Part shown: positions 23,516 through 35,433 of the stretch, piece by piece
Numbering within the stretch: the first letter of the stretch is position 1
Layout of the letters: the number at the start of each line of letters is the position of its first letter
DNA from: Apodemus sylvaticus
Taxonomy: Eukaryota > Chordata > Mammalia > Rodentia > Muridae
Assembly (NCBI RefSeq): GCF_947179515.1
Contig: NC_067477.1
Location: 144,932,465-144,996,464, forward strand
Length of the DNA stretch: 64,000 nucleotides
Reading direction: 5' to 3'
Position numbers and translations under genes: made by a program
Notes under the pieces: model-generated
What the model was told of the DNA's origin: nothing
The model's database searches: none
What the model saw: only the letters and a program-made list of their open reading frames with translations

Positions 23516-25300
23516 AAGATGCGTTATTTCTCTCATAAAGTGTTTCCAATAAGTACGTATTTGTCTTTGCTCTGCAACACTGTATTTCCTTATAACATGG
23601 TATTCTTACATATTCTTTCGAGAGAAAATTCTCCTGTGCATTCTCTTTTGAGGCTACACGCTTTGACATACACGTAACACCAAAGCTTTTCGAGTTACAA
23701 TGTGTTGTTTAGGAAAAACAAGATAAATTAGCACGATGCGGGATTTCCTTAAAATGTGGTTTTCTTACAAATTTTGAGGAAAGAAAATACTCCTGTGGGT
23801 TCTCTTTTGAGGCTACACATTTAGCCGTACACGCCACACCAAATCTTTTCGAGTTACAACGTGTTGTTTATGAGATACATGCTAATTTTTTACGATGCGT
23901 TATTTCTTCTCATGAAGTTTAAGTGTTTCCATAACGTACATATTTGCCTTTACTCTGCAACACTGTATTTCCTTATAACGTGGTTTTCTTGCATATTCTT
24001 TCGATAGAAAACTCTCCTGTGCATTCTCCTTTGAGGCTACATGCTTAGACAAACACGCAACACCAAAGCTTTTCGAGTTACAACGTGTTGTTTATGAAAA
24101 ACAACATAATTTCGCACGATGCGGGATTTCCTTAAAACGTGGTTTTCTGACAAATTTTGACGAAATAAAACTCTCCTGTGGGTACTCTTTTGAGGCTACA
24201 CATTTAAACGTACACGCCACACCAAATCTTTTCGAGTTACAACGTGTTGTTTAGGACATACAAGCTAATTTGGCAAGAAGCGTTATTTCTCTTATAAAGT
24301 GTTTCCAATATGTACGTATTTGTCTTTACTCTGCAACACTGTATTTCCTTATAACGTGGCATCCTTACATATTCTTTCGAGAGAAAACTCTCCTGTGCGT
24401 TCTCTTTTGAGGCTACATGCTTAGACATACACGCAACACCAAAGCTTTTCGAGTTACAACATGTTGTTAAGAAAAACAAGATAATTTAGCACAATGCTGG
24501 ATTTCCTTAAAACGTGGTTTTCTGACAAATTTTGACGAAAGAAAATTCTCCTGTGGGTTCTCCTTTGAAGCTAAACGTTTAGACATACACGCCACACCAA
24601 ATATTTTTGAGTTTTATTGTGTTGTTTAGGAGATACAAGCTAATTTTGTACCATGCATTATTTCTTCTCGTAAAGTGTTTCCCTTACTTATGTATTTGTC
24701 TTTACTCTGCAGCACTGTGTTTCTTTATAACGTGGTATTCTTACATATTCTTTCGAGAGAAAACTCTCCTGTGCCTTCTCTTTTGAGGCTACATGCTTAG
24801 ACATACACGCAACACCAACGCTTTTCGAGTTACAATGTATTGTTTATGAAGAACAAGATAATTTCTCACGATATGGGATTTCCTTAAAACGTGGTTTTCT
24901 GACAAATTTTGACGAAAGAAAATTGTCCTGTGGTTCTCTTTTGAGGCTACACATTTAGACGTACACGCTACACCAAATCTTTTCGAGTTACAACGTGTTG
25001 TTTAGGAGATACAAGCTAATTTTGTACAATGCTTTATTTCATGTCATAAAGTTTAAGGGTTTCCAATACGTAAGTATTTGTCTTTATTCTGCAACACTGT
25101 ACTTCCTTATAACGTGGTATTCTTACATATTCTTTCAAGAGAAAACTCTCCTGTATGTTCTCTTTTGAGGCTACACGCTTAGACATCCACGCAATACCAA
25201 AGATTTTCGAGTTACTACGTATTGCTTAGGAAAAACAAGATAATTTCGAACGATGCTGGATTTCCTTAAAACGTGGTTTTCTGAAAATTTTGACGAAAGA
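23516..25300 (-). repeat. Inverted dimers sharing left-arm variants
   Basis: Reverse-complement dimers carrying variants otherwise seen left of the breakpoint: GTTTAGGACATACAAG with GCAAGATGCG and TTTCTCTCATAAAG (23,487-23,540; compare 8,690-8,740), AAGTTTAAGTGTTTCC (23,924; compare the AAACTT insertions of 10.2-16.2 kb), GAAAATTGTCCTGTGG (24,910) and GAAGAACAAGATAATTTCTCACG (24,848; compare 22,355 and 22,424). No larger tandem period is evident. Confidence 0.8.
24110..24126 (+). promoter_or_regulatory. CENP-B-box-like site, inverted arm
   Basis: Plus strand TTTCGCACGATGCGGGA. The box direction flips together with the array at 23.2 kb. Another consensus site is at 25,626-25,642, and a CATG-spacer site is at 29,780-29,796. 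Confidence 0.65.
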
Positions 25301-25319
25301 AAATTCTCCTATGGGTTCT

Positions 25320-26084
25320 CTTTTGAGGCTACAGGTTTAGACGTACACGCCACACCAAATCTTTTCGAGTTACAACGTGTTTTTTAGGAGATACGAGCTA
25401 ATTTTGTACGATGCTTTATTTCATCTCGTAAAGTTTAAGGGTTTCCAATACATACATATTTGTCTTTAATCTGCAACACTGTATTTCCTTATAACGTGGT
25501 ATTCTTACATATTCTTTCGAAAGAAAACTCTCCTGTGTGTTCTCTTTTGAGGCTACACGCTGAGAAATACATGCAACACAAAAGCTTTTCGAGTTACAAC
25601 GTGTTGTTTAAGAAAAACAAGATAATTTCGCACGATGCGGGATTTCCTTAAAACGTGGTTTTCTGAAAATTTTGACGAAAGAAAATTCTCCTATGGGTTC
25701 TCCTTTGAGGGTACACGTTTAGACATACACGCCACACCAAATCTTTTCGACTTACAACGTGTTGTTTAGGAGATACGAGCTAATTTTGTACGATGCTTTA
25801 TTTCATCTCGTAAAGTTTAAGGGTTTCCAATACGTACATATTTGTCTTTACTCTGAAACACTGTATTTCCTTATAATGTGGTATTCTTACATATTCTTTT
25901 GAGAGAAAACTCTCCTGTGTGTTCTCTTTTGAGGCTACACGGTGAGACATACAGGCAACACCAAAGCTTTTCGAGTTACAACGTGTTGTTTAGGAAAAAC
26001 AAGATAATTTCGCACGATGCAGGATTTCCTTAATACGTGGTTTTCTGACAAATAAAACCAAAGAAAATTCTCCTGTGGGTTCTC
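25320..26084 (-). repeat. 765-bp (two-dimer) tandem repeat, copy 1
   Basis: Two dimers, each lengthened by the AAGTTTAAGGGTTTCC variant, repeated directly at a 765-bp offset. Shared private variants are GTGTTTTTTAGGAGATACGAGC, TCTGAAAATTTTGACG, CTCCTATGGGTTCTCC and CTACACGCTGAGAAATACA. The end points are arbitrary within the periodic stretch of about 1.5 kb. Confidence 0.85.
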
Positions 26085-26849
26085 TTTTTGAGGCTACAGG
26101 TTTAGACGTACACACCACACCAAATCTTTTCGAGTTACAACGTGTTTTTTAGGAGATACGAGCTAATTTTGTACGATGCTTTATTTCATCTCGTAAAGTT
26201 TAAGGGTTTCCAATACATACGTATTTGTCTTTAATCTGCAACTCTGTATTTCCTTATAACGTGGTATTCTTACACATTCTTTCGAAAGAAAACTCTCCTG
26301 TGTGTTCTCTTTTGAGGCTACACGCTGAGAAATACACACAACACAAAAGCTTTTCGAGTTACAACGTGTTGTTTAAGAAAAACAAGATAATTTCGCACGA
26401 TGCAGGATTTCCTTAAAATGTGGTTTTCTGAAAATTTTGACGAAAGAAAATTCTCCTATGGGTTCTCCTTTGAGGCTACACGTTTAGACATACACGCCAC
26501 ACCAAATCTTTTCGAGTTACAACGTGTTGTTTAGGAGATACGAGCTAATTTTGTACGATGCTTTATTTCATCTCGTAAAGTTTAAGGGTTTCCAATACGT
26601 ACATATTTGTCTTTACTCTGAAACACTGTATTTCCTTATAATGTGGTATTCTTACATATTCTTTTGAGAGAAAACTCTCCTGTGTGTTCTCTTTTGAGGC
26701 TACACGGTGAGACATACATGCAACACCAAAGCTTTTCGAGTTACAAAGTGTTGTTTAGGAAAAACAAGATTATTTCGCACGATGCAGGATTTCATTAATA
26801 CGTGGTTTTCTGACAAATAAGACCAAAGAAAATTCTCCTGTGGGTTCTC
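26085..26849 (-). repeat. 765-bp (two-dimer) tandem repeat, copy 2
   Basis: Second copy of the block above, with only scattered differences. An unusual variant, CTGACAAATAA(A/G)ACCAAAG with CTCTTTTTGAGG, occurs near the end of both copies (26,046 and 26,811). This supports a recent duplication. Confidence 0.85.
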
Positions 26850-27799
26850 TTTTTGAGGCTACACGTTTAGACGTACACACCACACCAAATCTTCTCGAGT
26901 TACAACGTGTTGTTTAGGAGATACAAGCTAATTTTTAAGGATGCATTATTTCTTCTCCTAAAGTGTTTCCAATACGTACTCATTTGTCTTTACTCTGCAA
27001 CACTGTATTTCCTTATAACGTGGTATTCTTACATATTATTTCGAGGGAAAACTCTCCTGTGCGTTCTCTTTAGAGGCTAAACGCATAGACAAACACACAA
27101 CGCCAAAGATTTTCGAGTTACAATGTGTTCTTTAGGAAAAACAAGATAATTTCGCACGATGCGAGATTTCCATAATACGTGGTTTTCTGAAAAATTTTGA
27201 CGAAAGAAAGTTCTCCTGTGGGTTCTCTTTTGAGGCTACAAGTGTAGAAGTACGAGCCACACCAAATCTTTTCGAGTTACAACGTGTTGTTTAGGAGATA
27301 CAAGCTAATTTTGTACGATGCGTTATTTCTTCTCTTAAAGTGTTTCCAATAGGTACGTAGTTGTCTTTACTCTGCAACACTGTATTTCCTTATAACGTGG
27401 TATTCTTACATATTCTTTCAAGAGAAAACTCTCCTGTTCGTTCTCTTTTGAGACTACACGCATAGACATAAACGCAACACCAAATCTTTTCGAGTTACAA
27501 CGTGTTGTTTAGGAAAAACAAGATAATTTCGCACGATGCGATATTTCCTTAAAACGTGGTTTCTGACAAATTTTGATGAAAGAAAATTCTCCTGTGGGTT
27601 CTCGTTTGAGGCTACACTTTTAGACGTACATGTCACACCAAATCTTTTCGAGTTACAACGTGTTGTTTAGGAGATACAAGCTAATTTTTTACGGTGCTTT
27701 ATTTCTTCTTGTAAAGTGTTTCCAATATGTATGTATTTGTCTTTACTCTGCAACACTGTATTTCCTTATAACATTGTATTCTTACATGTTCTTTCGAGA
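26850..27799 (-). repeat. Ordinary inverted dimers
   Basis: About two and a half regular A/B dimers with private substitutions and no larger period that I could follow. No gene or foreign insert is present. Confidence 0.85.
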
Positions 27800-29665
27800 G
27801 AAAACTCTCCTGTGCGTTCTCTTTACAGGCTACACGCTTAGACATACACGCAACGCCAAAGCTTTTTGAGTTACAATGTGTCGTTTAGGAAAAACAAGAT
27901 AATTTCGCACGATGCGAGGTTTCCATAAAACGTGTTTGTCTGAAAAATTTTGACGAAAGAAAGTTCTCCTGTGGGTTCTCTTTTGAGGCTACACGTGTAG
28001 AGGTACGAGCCACACCAAATCTTTTCGAGTTACAACGTGTTGTTTAGGAGATACAAGCTAATTTTGTACGATGCATTATTTCTTCTCTTAAAGTGTTTCC
28101 AATAGAATTTGTCTGTACTCTGCAACATTATATTTCCTTATAACGTGGTATTCTTTCATATTCTTTCGAGAGAAAACTCTCCTGTGCCTTCTCTTTTGAG
28201 GCTCCACGCTTAGACATACAGGCAACACCAAAGCTTTTCGAGTTACATCGTGTTGTTTATAGAAAACAAGATAATTTTGCAAGATGCAGGATTTCTTTAA
28301 AACGTGGTTTTCTGACAAATTTTGACTAAAGAAAATTCTCCTGTGGCTTCTCTTTTGAGGCTACACGTTTAGACGTGCACGCCACACCAAATCCTTTCGA
28401 GTTACCACGTGTTGTTTAAGAGATACAAGCTAATTTTGTATGATGCGTTATTTCTTTTCGTAAAGTGGTTCCAATACGTATGTATTTGTCTTTACTCTGC
28501 AACACTGTATTTCCTTATAACGGTGTATTCTTACATGTTCTTTCGAGAGAAAACTCTCCTGTGCATTCTCTTTAGAGGCTACAGGCTCAGACATACACGC
28601 AACACCAAAGCTTTTCGAGTTACAACGTGTTGTTTAGGAAAAACAAGATAATTTTGCACGATGCGGGATTTCCTTAAAACGTGGTTTTCTGACAAATTTT
28701 GACGAAAGAAAGTTCTCCTGTGGGTTCTCTTTTGAGGCTACACGTGTAGCCGTATGAGCCACACCAAATATTTTTGAGTTACAACGTGTTGTTTAGGAGA
28801 TACAAGCAAATATTGTACGATGCGCTATTTCTTCTCGTAAAGTGTTTCCAATACGTACATATTTGTCTTTACTCTGCAACACTGTATTTCCTTATAACAT
28901 GGTATTCTTACATATTCTTTCGAGGGAAAACTGTCCTGTGTATTCTCTTTTGAGGCTACACGATTAGACAAGCACGCAACACCAAAGCTTTTCGAGTTAC
29001 AACATGTTGTTTAGGAAAAAGAAGATGATTTCGCACGATGAGGGATTTCCTAAAAACCTGGTTTTCTGAAAAATTTTGAAGAAAGAATATTCTCCTTTGG
29101 GTTCTCTTTTGAGGCTACATATTTAGACGTACAGGTCACACCAAATCTTTTCGAGTTACAACGTGTTGTTTAGGAGATACAAGCTAATTTTTTATAATGC
29201 ATTAATTCTCGTAAAGTGTTTCCAATACGTACGTATTTGTCTTTACTCTGCAACACTGTATTTCCTTATAACGTGGTATTCTTACATATTCTTTCGAGAG
29301 AAAACTATCCTGTGCATTGCCTTTTGAGGCTAAACACTTAGACATACAGGCAACACCAAAGCTTTTTGAGTTACAACGTGTTGATTTTAAAATACAAGAT
29401 AATTTCGCACGATGCTGGATTTCCTTACAACATGGTTTTCTGACAAATTTTGACGAAAGAAAATTATTCTGTTGGTTCTCTTTTGAATCTTCACGTTCAG
29501 ATGTGCACGCCACACCTAATCCTTTCGAGTTACCATGTGTTGTTTAGGAGATACAAGCTAATTTTGTACGATGCTTTATTTCTTCTCGTAACGTGTGTCC
29601 AATACGTACGTAATTGTCTTTATTCTGCAACACTGTATTTCCTTATAACGTGGTATTCTTACACA
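27800..29665 (-). repeat. 2.253-kb-spaced repeat, copy 1
   Basis: Matches 30,053-31,918 at an offset of 2,253 bp. Shared ordered variants are CTCTTTACAGGCTACACGC, TACAATGTGTCGTTTAGG, GTGTAGAGGTA(C/A)GA, AACATTATATTTCC with TTTCATATTC, GGTTCCAATACGTATG, CTACAGGCTCAGACAT, AAAAAGAAGATGATTTCG and TTATTCTGTTGGTTCTC. Confidence 0.85.
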
Positions 29666-30052
29666 TTCTTTCGAGAAAAAACTATCTTGTGCATTCCCTT
29701 TTGAGGCTACACACTTAGACATACAGGCAACACCAAAGCTTTTCAAGTTACAACGTGTTGTTTATGAAAAACAAGATAATTTCGCATGATGCGGGATTTC
29801 CTTAAAACTTGGTGTTCTGACAAATTTTGATAAAAGAAAATTCTCCTGTGGGTTCTCTTTTGAGGCTACACGTTTAGACGTACACGGCACACCAAATCTT
29901 TTCGAGATACAACATGTTGTTTCGGAGATACAAGCTAATTTTGTAAGATGCGTTACTTCTGCTCGTAAAATTTTCCAATACGTACTTATTTGTCTTTACT
30001 CTGCAACACTGTATTTCCTTATAACGTTGTATTCTTACATATTCTTTCGAGA
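29666..30052 (-). repeat. Dimer between the two 2.253-kb copies
   Basis: Roughly one dimer, present once in this duplicated pair. Its A tail has the private variant CTTCTGCTCGTAAAATTTTCC, which reappears as CTTCTGCTCGTAAAGTTTTCC near 33,552 and 36,936 within the 3.384-kb repeats. The pieces have therefore been shuffled between families. Confidence 0.7.
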
Positions 30053-31918
30053 GAAAACTCTTCTGTGCGTTCTCTTTACAGGCTACACGCTTAGACATAC
30101 ACGCAACGCCAAAGCTTTTTGAGTTACAATGTGTCGTTTAGGAAAAACAAGATAATTTCGCACGATGCGAGGTTTCCATAAAACGTGGTTGTCTGAAAAA
30201 TTTTGACGAAAGAAAGTTCTCCTGTGGGTTCTCTTTTGAGGCTACACGTGTAGAGGTAAGAACCACACCAAATCTTTTCGTGTTACAACGTGTTGTTTAG
30301 GAGATACAAGCTAATTTTGTACGATGCATTATTTCTTCTCTTAAAGTGTTTCCAATAGTATTTGTCTGTACTCTGCAACATTATATTTCCTTATAACGTG
30401 GTATTCTTTCATATTCGTTCGAGAGAAAACTCTTCTGTGCCTTCTCTTTTGAGGCTCCACGCTTAGACATACAGGCAACACCAAAGCTTTTCGAGTTACA
30501 TCGTGTTGTTTATGGAAAACAAGATAATTTTGCACGATGCGGGATTTCTATAAAACGTGGTTTTCTGACAAATTTTGACTAAAGAAAATTCTCCTGTGGC
30601 TTCTCTTTTGAGGCTACACGTTTAGACGTGCACGCCACACCAAATCCTTTCGAGTTACCACGTGTTGTTTAAGAGATACAAGCTAATTTTGTATGATGCG
30701 TTATTTCTTTTCGTAAAGTGGTTCCAATACGTATGTATTTGTCTTTACTCTGCAACACTGTATTTCTTTATAACGGTGTATTCTTACATGTTCTTTCGAG
30801 AGAAAACTCTCCTGTGCATTCTCTTTAGAGGCTACAGGCTCAGACATACACGCAACACCAAAGCTTTTCGAGTTACAACGTGTTGTTTAGGAAAAACAAG
30901 ATAATTTTGCACGATGCGAGATTTCCTTAAAACGTGGTTTTCTGACAAATTTTGACGAAAGAAAGTTCTTCTGTGGGTTCTCTTTTGAGGCTACACGTGT
31001 AGCCGTATGAGCCACACCAAATATTTTTGAGTTACAACGTGTTGTTTAGGAGATACAAGCAAATATTGTACGATGCGCTATTTCTTCTCGTAAAGTGTTT
31101 CCAATACGTACATATTTGTCTTTACTCTGCAACACTGTATTTCCTTATAAAATGGTATTCTTACATATTCTTTCGAGGGAAAACTGTCCTGTGCATTCTC
31201 TTTTGAGGCTACACGATTAGACAAGCACGCAACACCAAAGCTTTTCGAGTTACAACATGTTGTTTAGGAAAAAGAAGATGATTTCGCACGATGAGGGATT
31301 TCCTAAAAACCTGGTTTTCTGAAAAATTTTGACGAAAGAAAATTCTTCTTTGGGTTCTCTTTTGAGGCTACATATTTAGACGTACAGGTCACACCAAATC
31401 TTTTCGAGTTACAACGTGTTGTTTAGGAGATACAAGCTAATTTTTTATAATGCATTAATTCTCGTAAAGTGTTTCCAATACGTACGTATTTGTCTTTACT
31501 CTGCAACACTGTATTTCCTTATAACGTGGTATTCTTACATATTCTTTCAAGAGAAAACTATCCTGTGCATTGCCTTTTGAGGCTAAACACTTAGACATAC
31601 AGGCAACACCAAAGCTTTTTGAGTTACAACGTGTTGTTTTTAAAATACAAGATAATTTCGCACGATGCTGGATTTCCTTACAACATGGTTTTCTGACAAA
31701 TTTTGACGAAAGAAAATTATTCTGTTGGTTCTCTTTTGAAGCTTCACGTTCAGATGTGCACGCCACACCTAATCCTTTCGAGTTACCACGTGTTGTTTAG
31801 GAGATACAAGCTAATTTTTTATGATGCTTTATTTCTTCTCGTAAAGTGTGTCCAATACATACGTAATTGTCTTTATTCTGCAACACTGTATTTCCTTATA
31901 ACGTGGTATTCTTACACA
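30053..31918 (-). repeat. 2.253-kb-spaced repeat, copy 2
   Basis: Second copy of 27,800-29,665. The match ends abruptly at the A-to-B fusion at about 31,920. Confidence 0.85.
31464..31499. repeat. A-specific 36-bp dyad (representative, inverted arm)
   Basis: GTAAAG and CTTTAC arms flank a perfect 14-bp palindrome, AATACGTACGTATT, with short unequal loops (7 and 3 bp). The whole dyad lies inside the roughly 58-bp block that A has and B lacks. Substitutions such as ATACGTACTTATT weaken it in many copies. Another intact copy is 43,153-43,188. Confidence 0.75.
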
Positions 31919-31934
31919 TGCTTTGGGTAAGGAA
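31919..31934 (-). repeat. A-to-B fusion junction with short untemplated-looking join
   Basis: The A tail runs normally to CTTACACATGCTTT and is then followed by GGGTAAGGAAAATTCTCC. The sequence after the join is the B type found near 29,085 and 31,340 (CTTTGGGTTCTC, CTACATATTTAGACG). The A head and B tail normally between them are missing, giving another A-tail/B-head hybrid. GGGTAA matches neither parent at this place. Confidence 0.75.
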
Positions 31935-32049
31935 AATTCTCCTTTGGGTTCTCTTTTGAGGCTACATATTTAGACGTACAGGTCACACCAAATCTTTTCG
32001 AGTTACAACCTGTTGTTTAGGAGATACAAGCTAATTTTTTATAATGCAT

Positions 32050-35000
32050 TAATTCTCGAAAGTGTTTCCAATACGTACATATTTGTCTTTACTCTGCAAC
32101 ACTGTATTTCCTTATAACGTGGTATTCTTACACATGCTTTCGAGAGAAAACTATCTTGTGCGTTCCCTTTTGAGGCTACACATTTAGACATACAGGCAAC
32201 ACCAAAGCTTTTCAAGTACAACGTGTTGTTTATGAAAAACAAGATAATTTCGCACGATGCGGGATTTCCTTAAAACTTGGTGTTCTGACAAATTTTGATG
32301 AAAGAAAATTCTCCTGTGTGTTCTCTTTTGAGGCTACATGTTTAGACGTGCATGCCACATGAAATCCTTTCGAATTATCACGTGTTGTTTAGGAGATATA
32401 AGCTAATTTTGTACGATGCGTTATTTCTTCTCGTAAAGTGTTTCCAATATGTACGTATTTGTCTTTACTCTGCAACACTGTATTTCCTTATAACATTGTA
32501 TTCTTACATGTTCTTTCGAGAGAAAACTCTCCTGTGCATTCTCTTTAGAGGCTACACGCTTAGATATACACGTAACACCAAAGCTTTTCGAGTTACAATG
32601 TGTTGTTTAGGAAAAACAAGATAATTTTGCACGATGCGGGATATCCTTAAAACGTGGTTTTCTGACAAATTTTAACGAAAGAAAGTTCTCCTGTGCGTTG
32701 TCCTTTGAGGCTACAGGTTTAGACGTACATGCCACACCAAATCTTTTCGAGTTATAACTTGTTGTTTAGGAGATACAAGCAAATATTGTTCGATTCATTA
32801 TTTCTTCTTGTAAAGTGTCTCCAATACGTGCTTAATTGTCTTTTATCTGCAACACTGTATTTCCTTATAACGTGGTATTCTTACATATTCTTTCGAGGGA
32901 AACGTCTCCTGTGTGTTCTCTTTTGGGCTACACGCTTAGACATACACGCAATGCCAAAGCTTTTCGAGTTACAACATGCTGTTTAGGAAAAACAAGATAA
33001 TTGCGCATGATGCTAGATTTCCATAAAACGTGGTTTTCTGAAAAATTTTGACGAAAGAAAGTTCTCCTGTGGGTTCCCTTTGAGGCTACATGTTTAGACG
33101 TACACGTCAGACCAAATCTTTTCGAGTTACAACGTGTTGTTTAGGAGATATAAGCTAATTTTGTAAGATGCGTTATTTCTTCTCATAAAGTGATTCCAAT
33201 AAGTACTTATTTGTCCTTACTGTGCAAAATTGTATTTCCTTATAACGTGGTATTCTTACATATTCTTTTGAGAGAAAACTCTCCTGTGCCTTCTCTTTTG
33301 AGGCTCCACGCTTACACATACACGCAACACCAAAGCTTTTCGAGTTACAACATGTTGCTTTGGAAAAAGAAGATGATTTCGCACGATGCGGGATTTCCTT
33401 AAAACGTGGTTTTCTGAAAAATTTTGAAGAATGAAAATTCTCCTGTGGGTTCTCTTTTGAGGCTACACGTTTAGACGTACACGGCACACCGAATCTTTTC
33501 GAGTTACAACGTGTTGTTTCGGAGATACAAGCTAATTTTGTAAGATGCGTTACTTCTGCTCGTAAAGTTTTCCAATACGTACTTATCTGTCTTTACTCTG
33601 CAACACTGTATTTCCTTATAACGTTGTATTCTTACATATTCTTTTGAGAGAAAACTCTCCTGTGCATTCTCTTTAGAGGCTACACGCTTAGACATACACG
33701 CAACGCCAAAGCTTTTTGAGTTACAATGTGTCGTTTAGGAAAAACAAGATAATTTCGCACGATGCGAGATTTCCATAAAACGTGGTTGTCTGAAAAATTT
33801 TGACGAAAGAAAGTTCTCCTGTGGGTTCTCTTTTGAGGCTACACGTGTAGAGGTAAGAGCCACACCAAATCTTTTCTAGTTACAACGTGTTGTTTAGGAG
33901 ATACAAGCTAATTTTGTACGATGCATTATTTCTTCTCTTAAAGTGTTTCCAATAGTATTTGTCTGTACTCTGCAACATTATATTTTCTTATAACGTGGCA
34001 TTCTTACATATTCTTTCGAGAGAAAACTCTCCTGTGCCTTTTCTGTTTTTAGGCTCCACGCTTAGACATACAGGCAACACCAAAGCTTTTCGAGTTACAG
34101 CGTTTTGTTTATGGAAAACAAGATAATTTTGCACGATGCGGGATTTCCTTAAAACGTGGTTTTCTGACAAATTTTGACTAAAGAAAATTCTCCTGTGGCG
34201 TCTCTTTTGAGGCTACACGTTTAGACGTGCACGCCACACCAAATCCTTTCGAGTTACCACGTGTTGTTTAAGAGATACAAGCTAATTTTGTATGATGCGT
34301 TATTTCTTTTCATAAAGTGGTTCCAATACGTATGTATTTGTCTTTACTCTGCAACACTGTATTTCCTTATAACGTTGTATTCTTACATGTTCTTTCGAGA
34401 GAAAACTCTCCTGTGCATTCTCTTTAGAGGCTACATGCTCAGACATACACGCAACACCAAAGCTTTTCGAGTTACAACGTGTTGTTTAGGAAAAACAAGA
34501 TAATTTTGCACGATGCGGGATTTCCTTAAAACGTGGTTTTCTGACAAATTTTGTCGAAAGAAAGTTCTCCTGTGGGTTCTCTTTTGAGGCTACACGTGTA
34601 GCCGTACGAGCCACACCAAATATTTTTGAGTTACAACGTGTTGTTTAGGAGATACAAGCAAATATTGTACGATGCGCTATTTCTTCTCGTAAAGTGTTTC
34701 CAATACATACATATTTGTCTTTACTCTGCAACACTGTATTTCCTTATAACATGGTATTCTTACATATTCTTTCGAGGGAAAACTCTCCTGTGCATTCTCT
34801 TTTGAGGCTACACGATTAGACAAGCAAGCAACACCAAAGCTTTTCGAGTTACAACATGTTGTTTAGGAAAAAGAAGATGATTTCGCACGATGGGGGATTT
34901 CCTAAAAACCTGGCTTTCTGAAAAATTTTGACGAAAGAAAATTCTCCTTTGGGTTCTCTTTTGAGGCTACATATTTAGACGTACAGGTCACACCAAATCT

Positions 35001-35433
35001 TTTCGAGTTACAACGTGTTGTTTAGGAGATACAAGCTAATTTTTTATAATGCATTAATTCTCGTAAAGTGTTTCCAATACGTACATATTTGTCTTTACTC
35101 TGCAACACTGTATTTCCTTTTAACGTGGTATTCTTACATATTCTTTCGAGAGAAAACTATCCTGTGCATTGCCTTTTGAGGCTAAACACTTAGACTTGCA
35201 GGCAACACGAAAGCTTTTTGAGTTACAACGTGTTGTTTTTAAAATACAAGATAATTTCGCACGATGCTGGATTTCCTTACAACACGGTTTTCTGACAAAT
35301 TTTGACGAAAGAAAATTATTCTGTTGGTTCTCTTTTGAAGCTTCACGTTTAGATGTGCACGCCACACCTAATCCTTTCGAGTTACACGTGTTGTTTAGGA
35401 GATACAAGCTAATTTTGTACGATGCTTTATTTC
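32050..35433 (-). repeat. 3.384-kb (nine-dimer) HOR, copy 1
   Basis: Nine dimers repeated directly at an offset of 3,383-3,384 bp. Shared ordered variants are TTAAAACTTGGT, CACATGAAATCCTTTCGAATTATC, GATGCGGGATATCC, TCGAGTTATAACTTG, GAGGGAAACGTCTCC, GTTGCTTTGGAAAAAGAAG, CTTCTGCTCG, CCTTTTCTGTTTTTAGGC and TTATTCTGTTGGTTC. Copies differ by scattered substitutions, so they are older than the 8.85-kb set. Confidence 0.85.
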
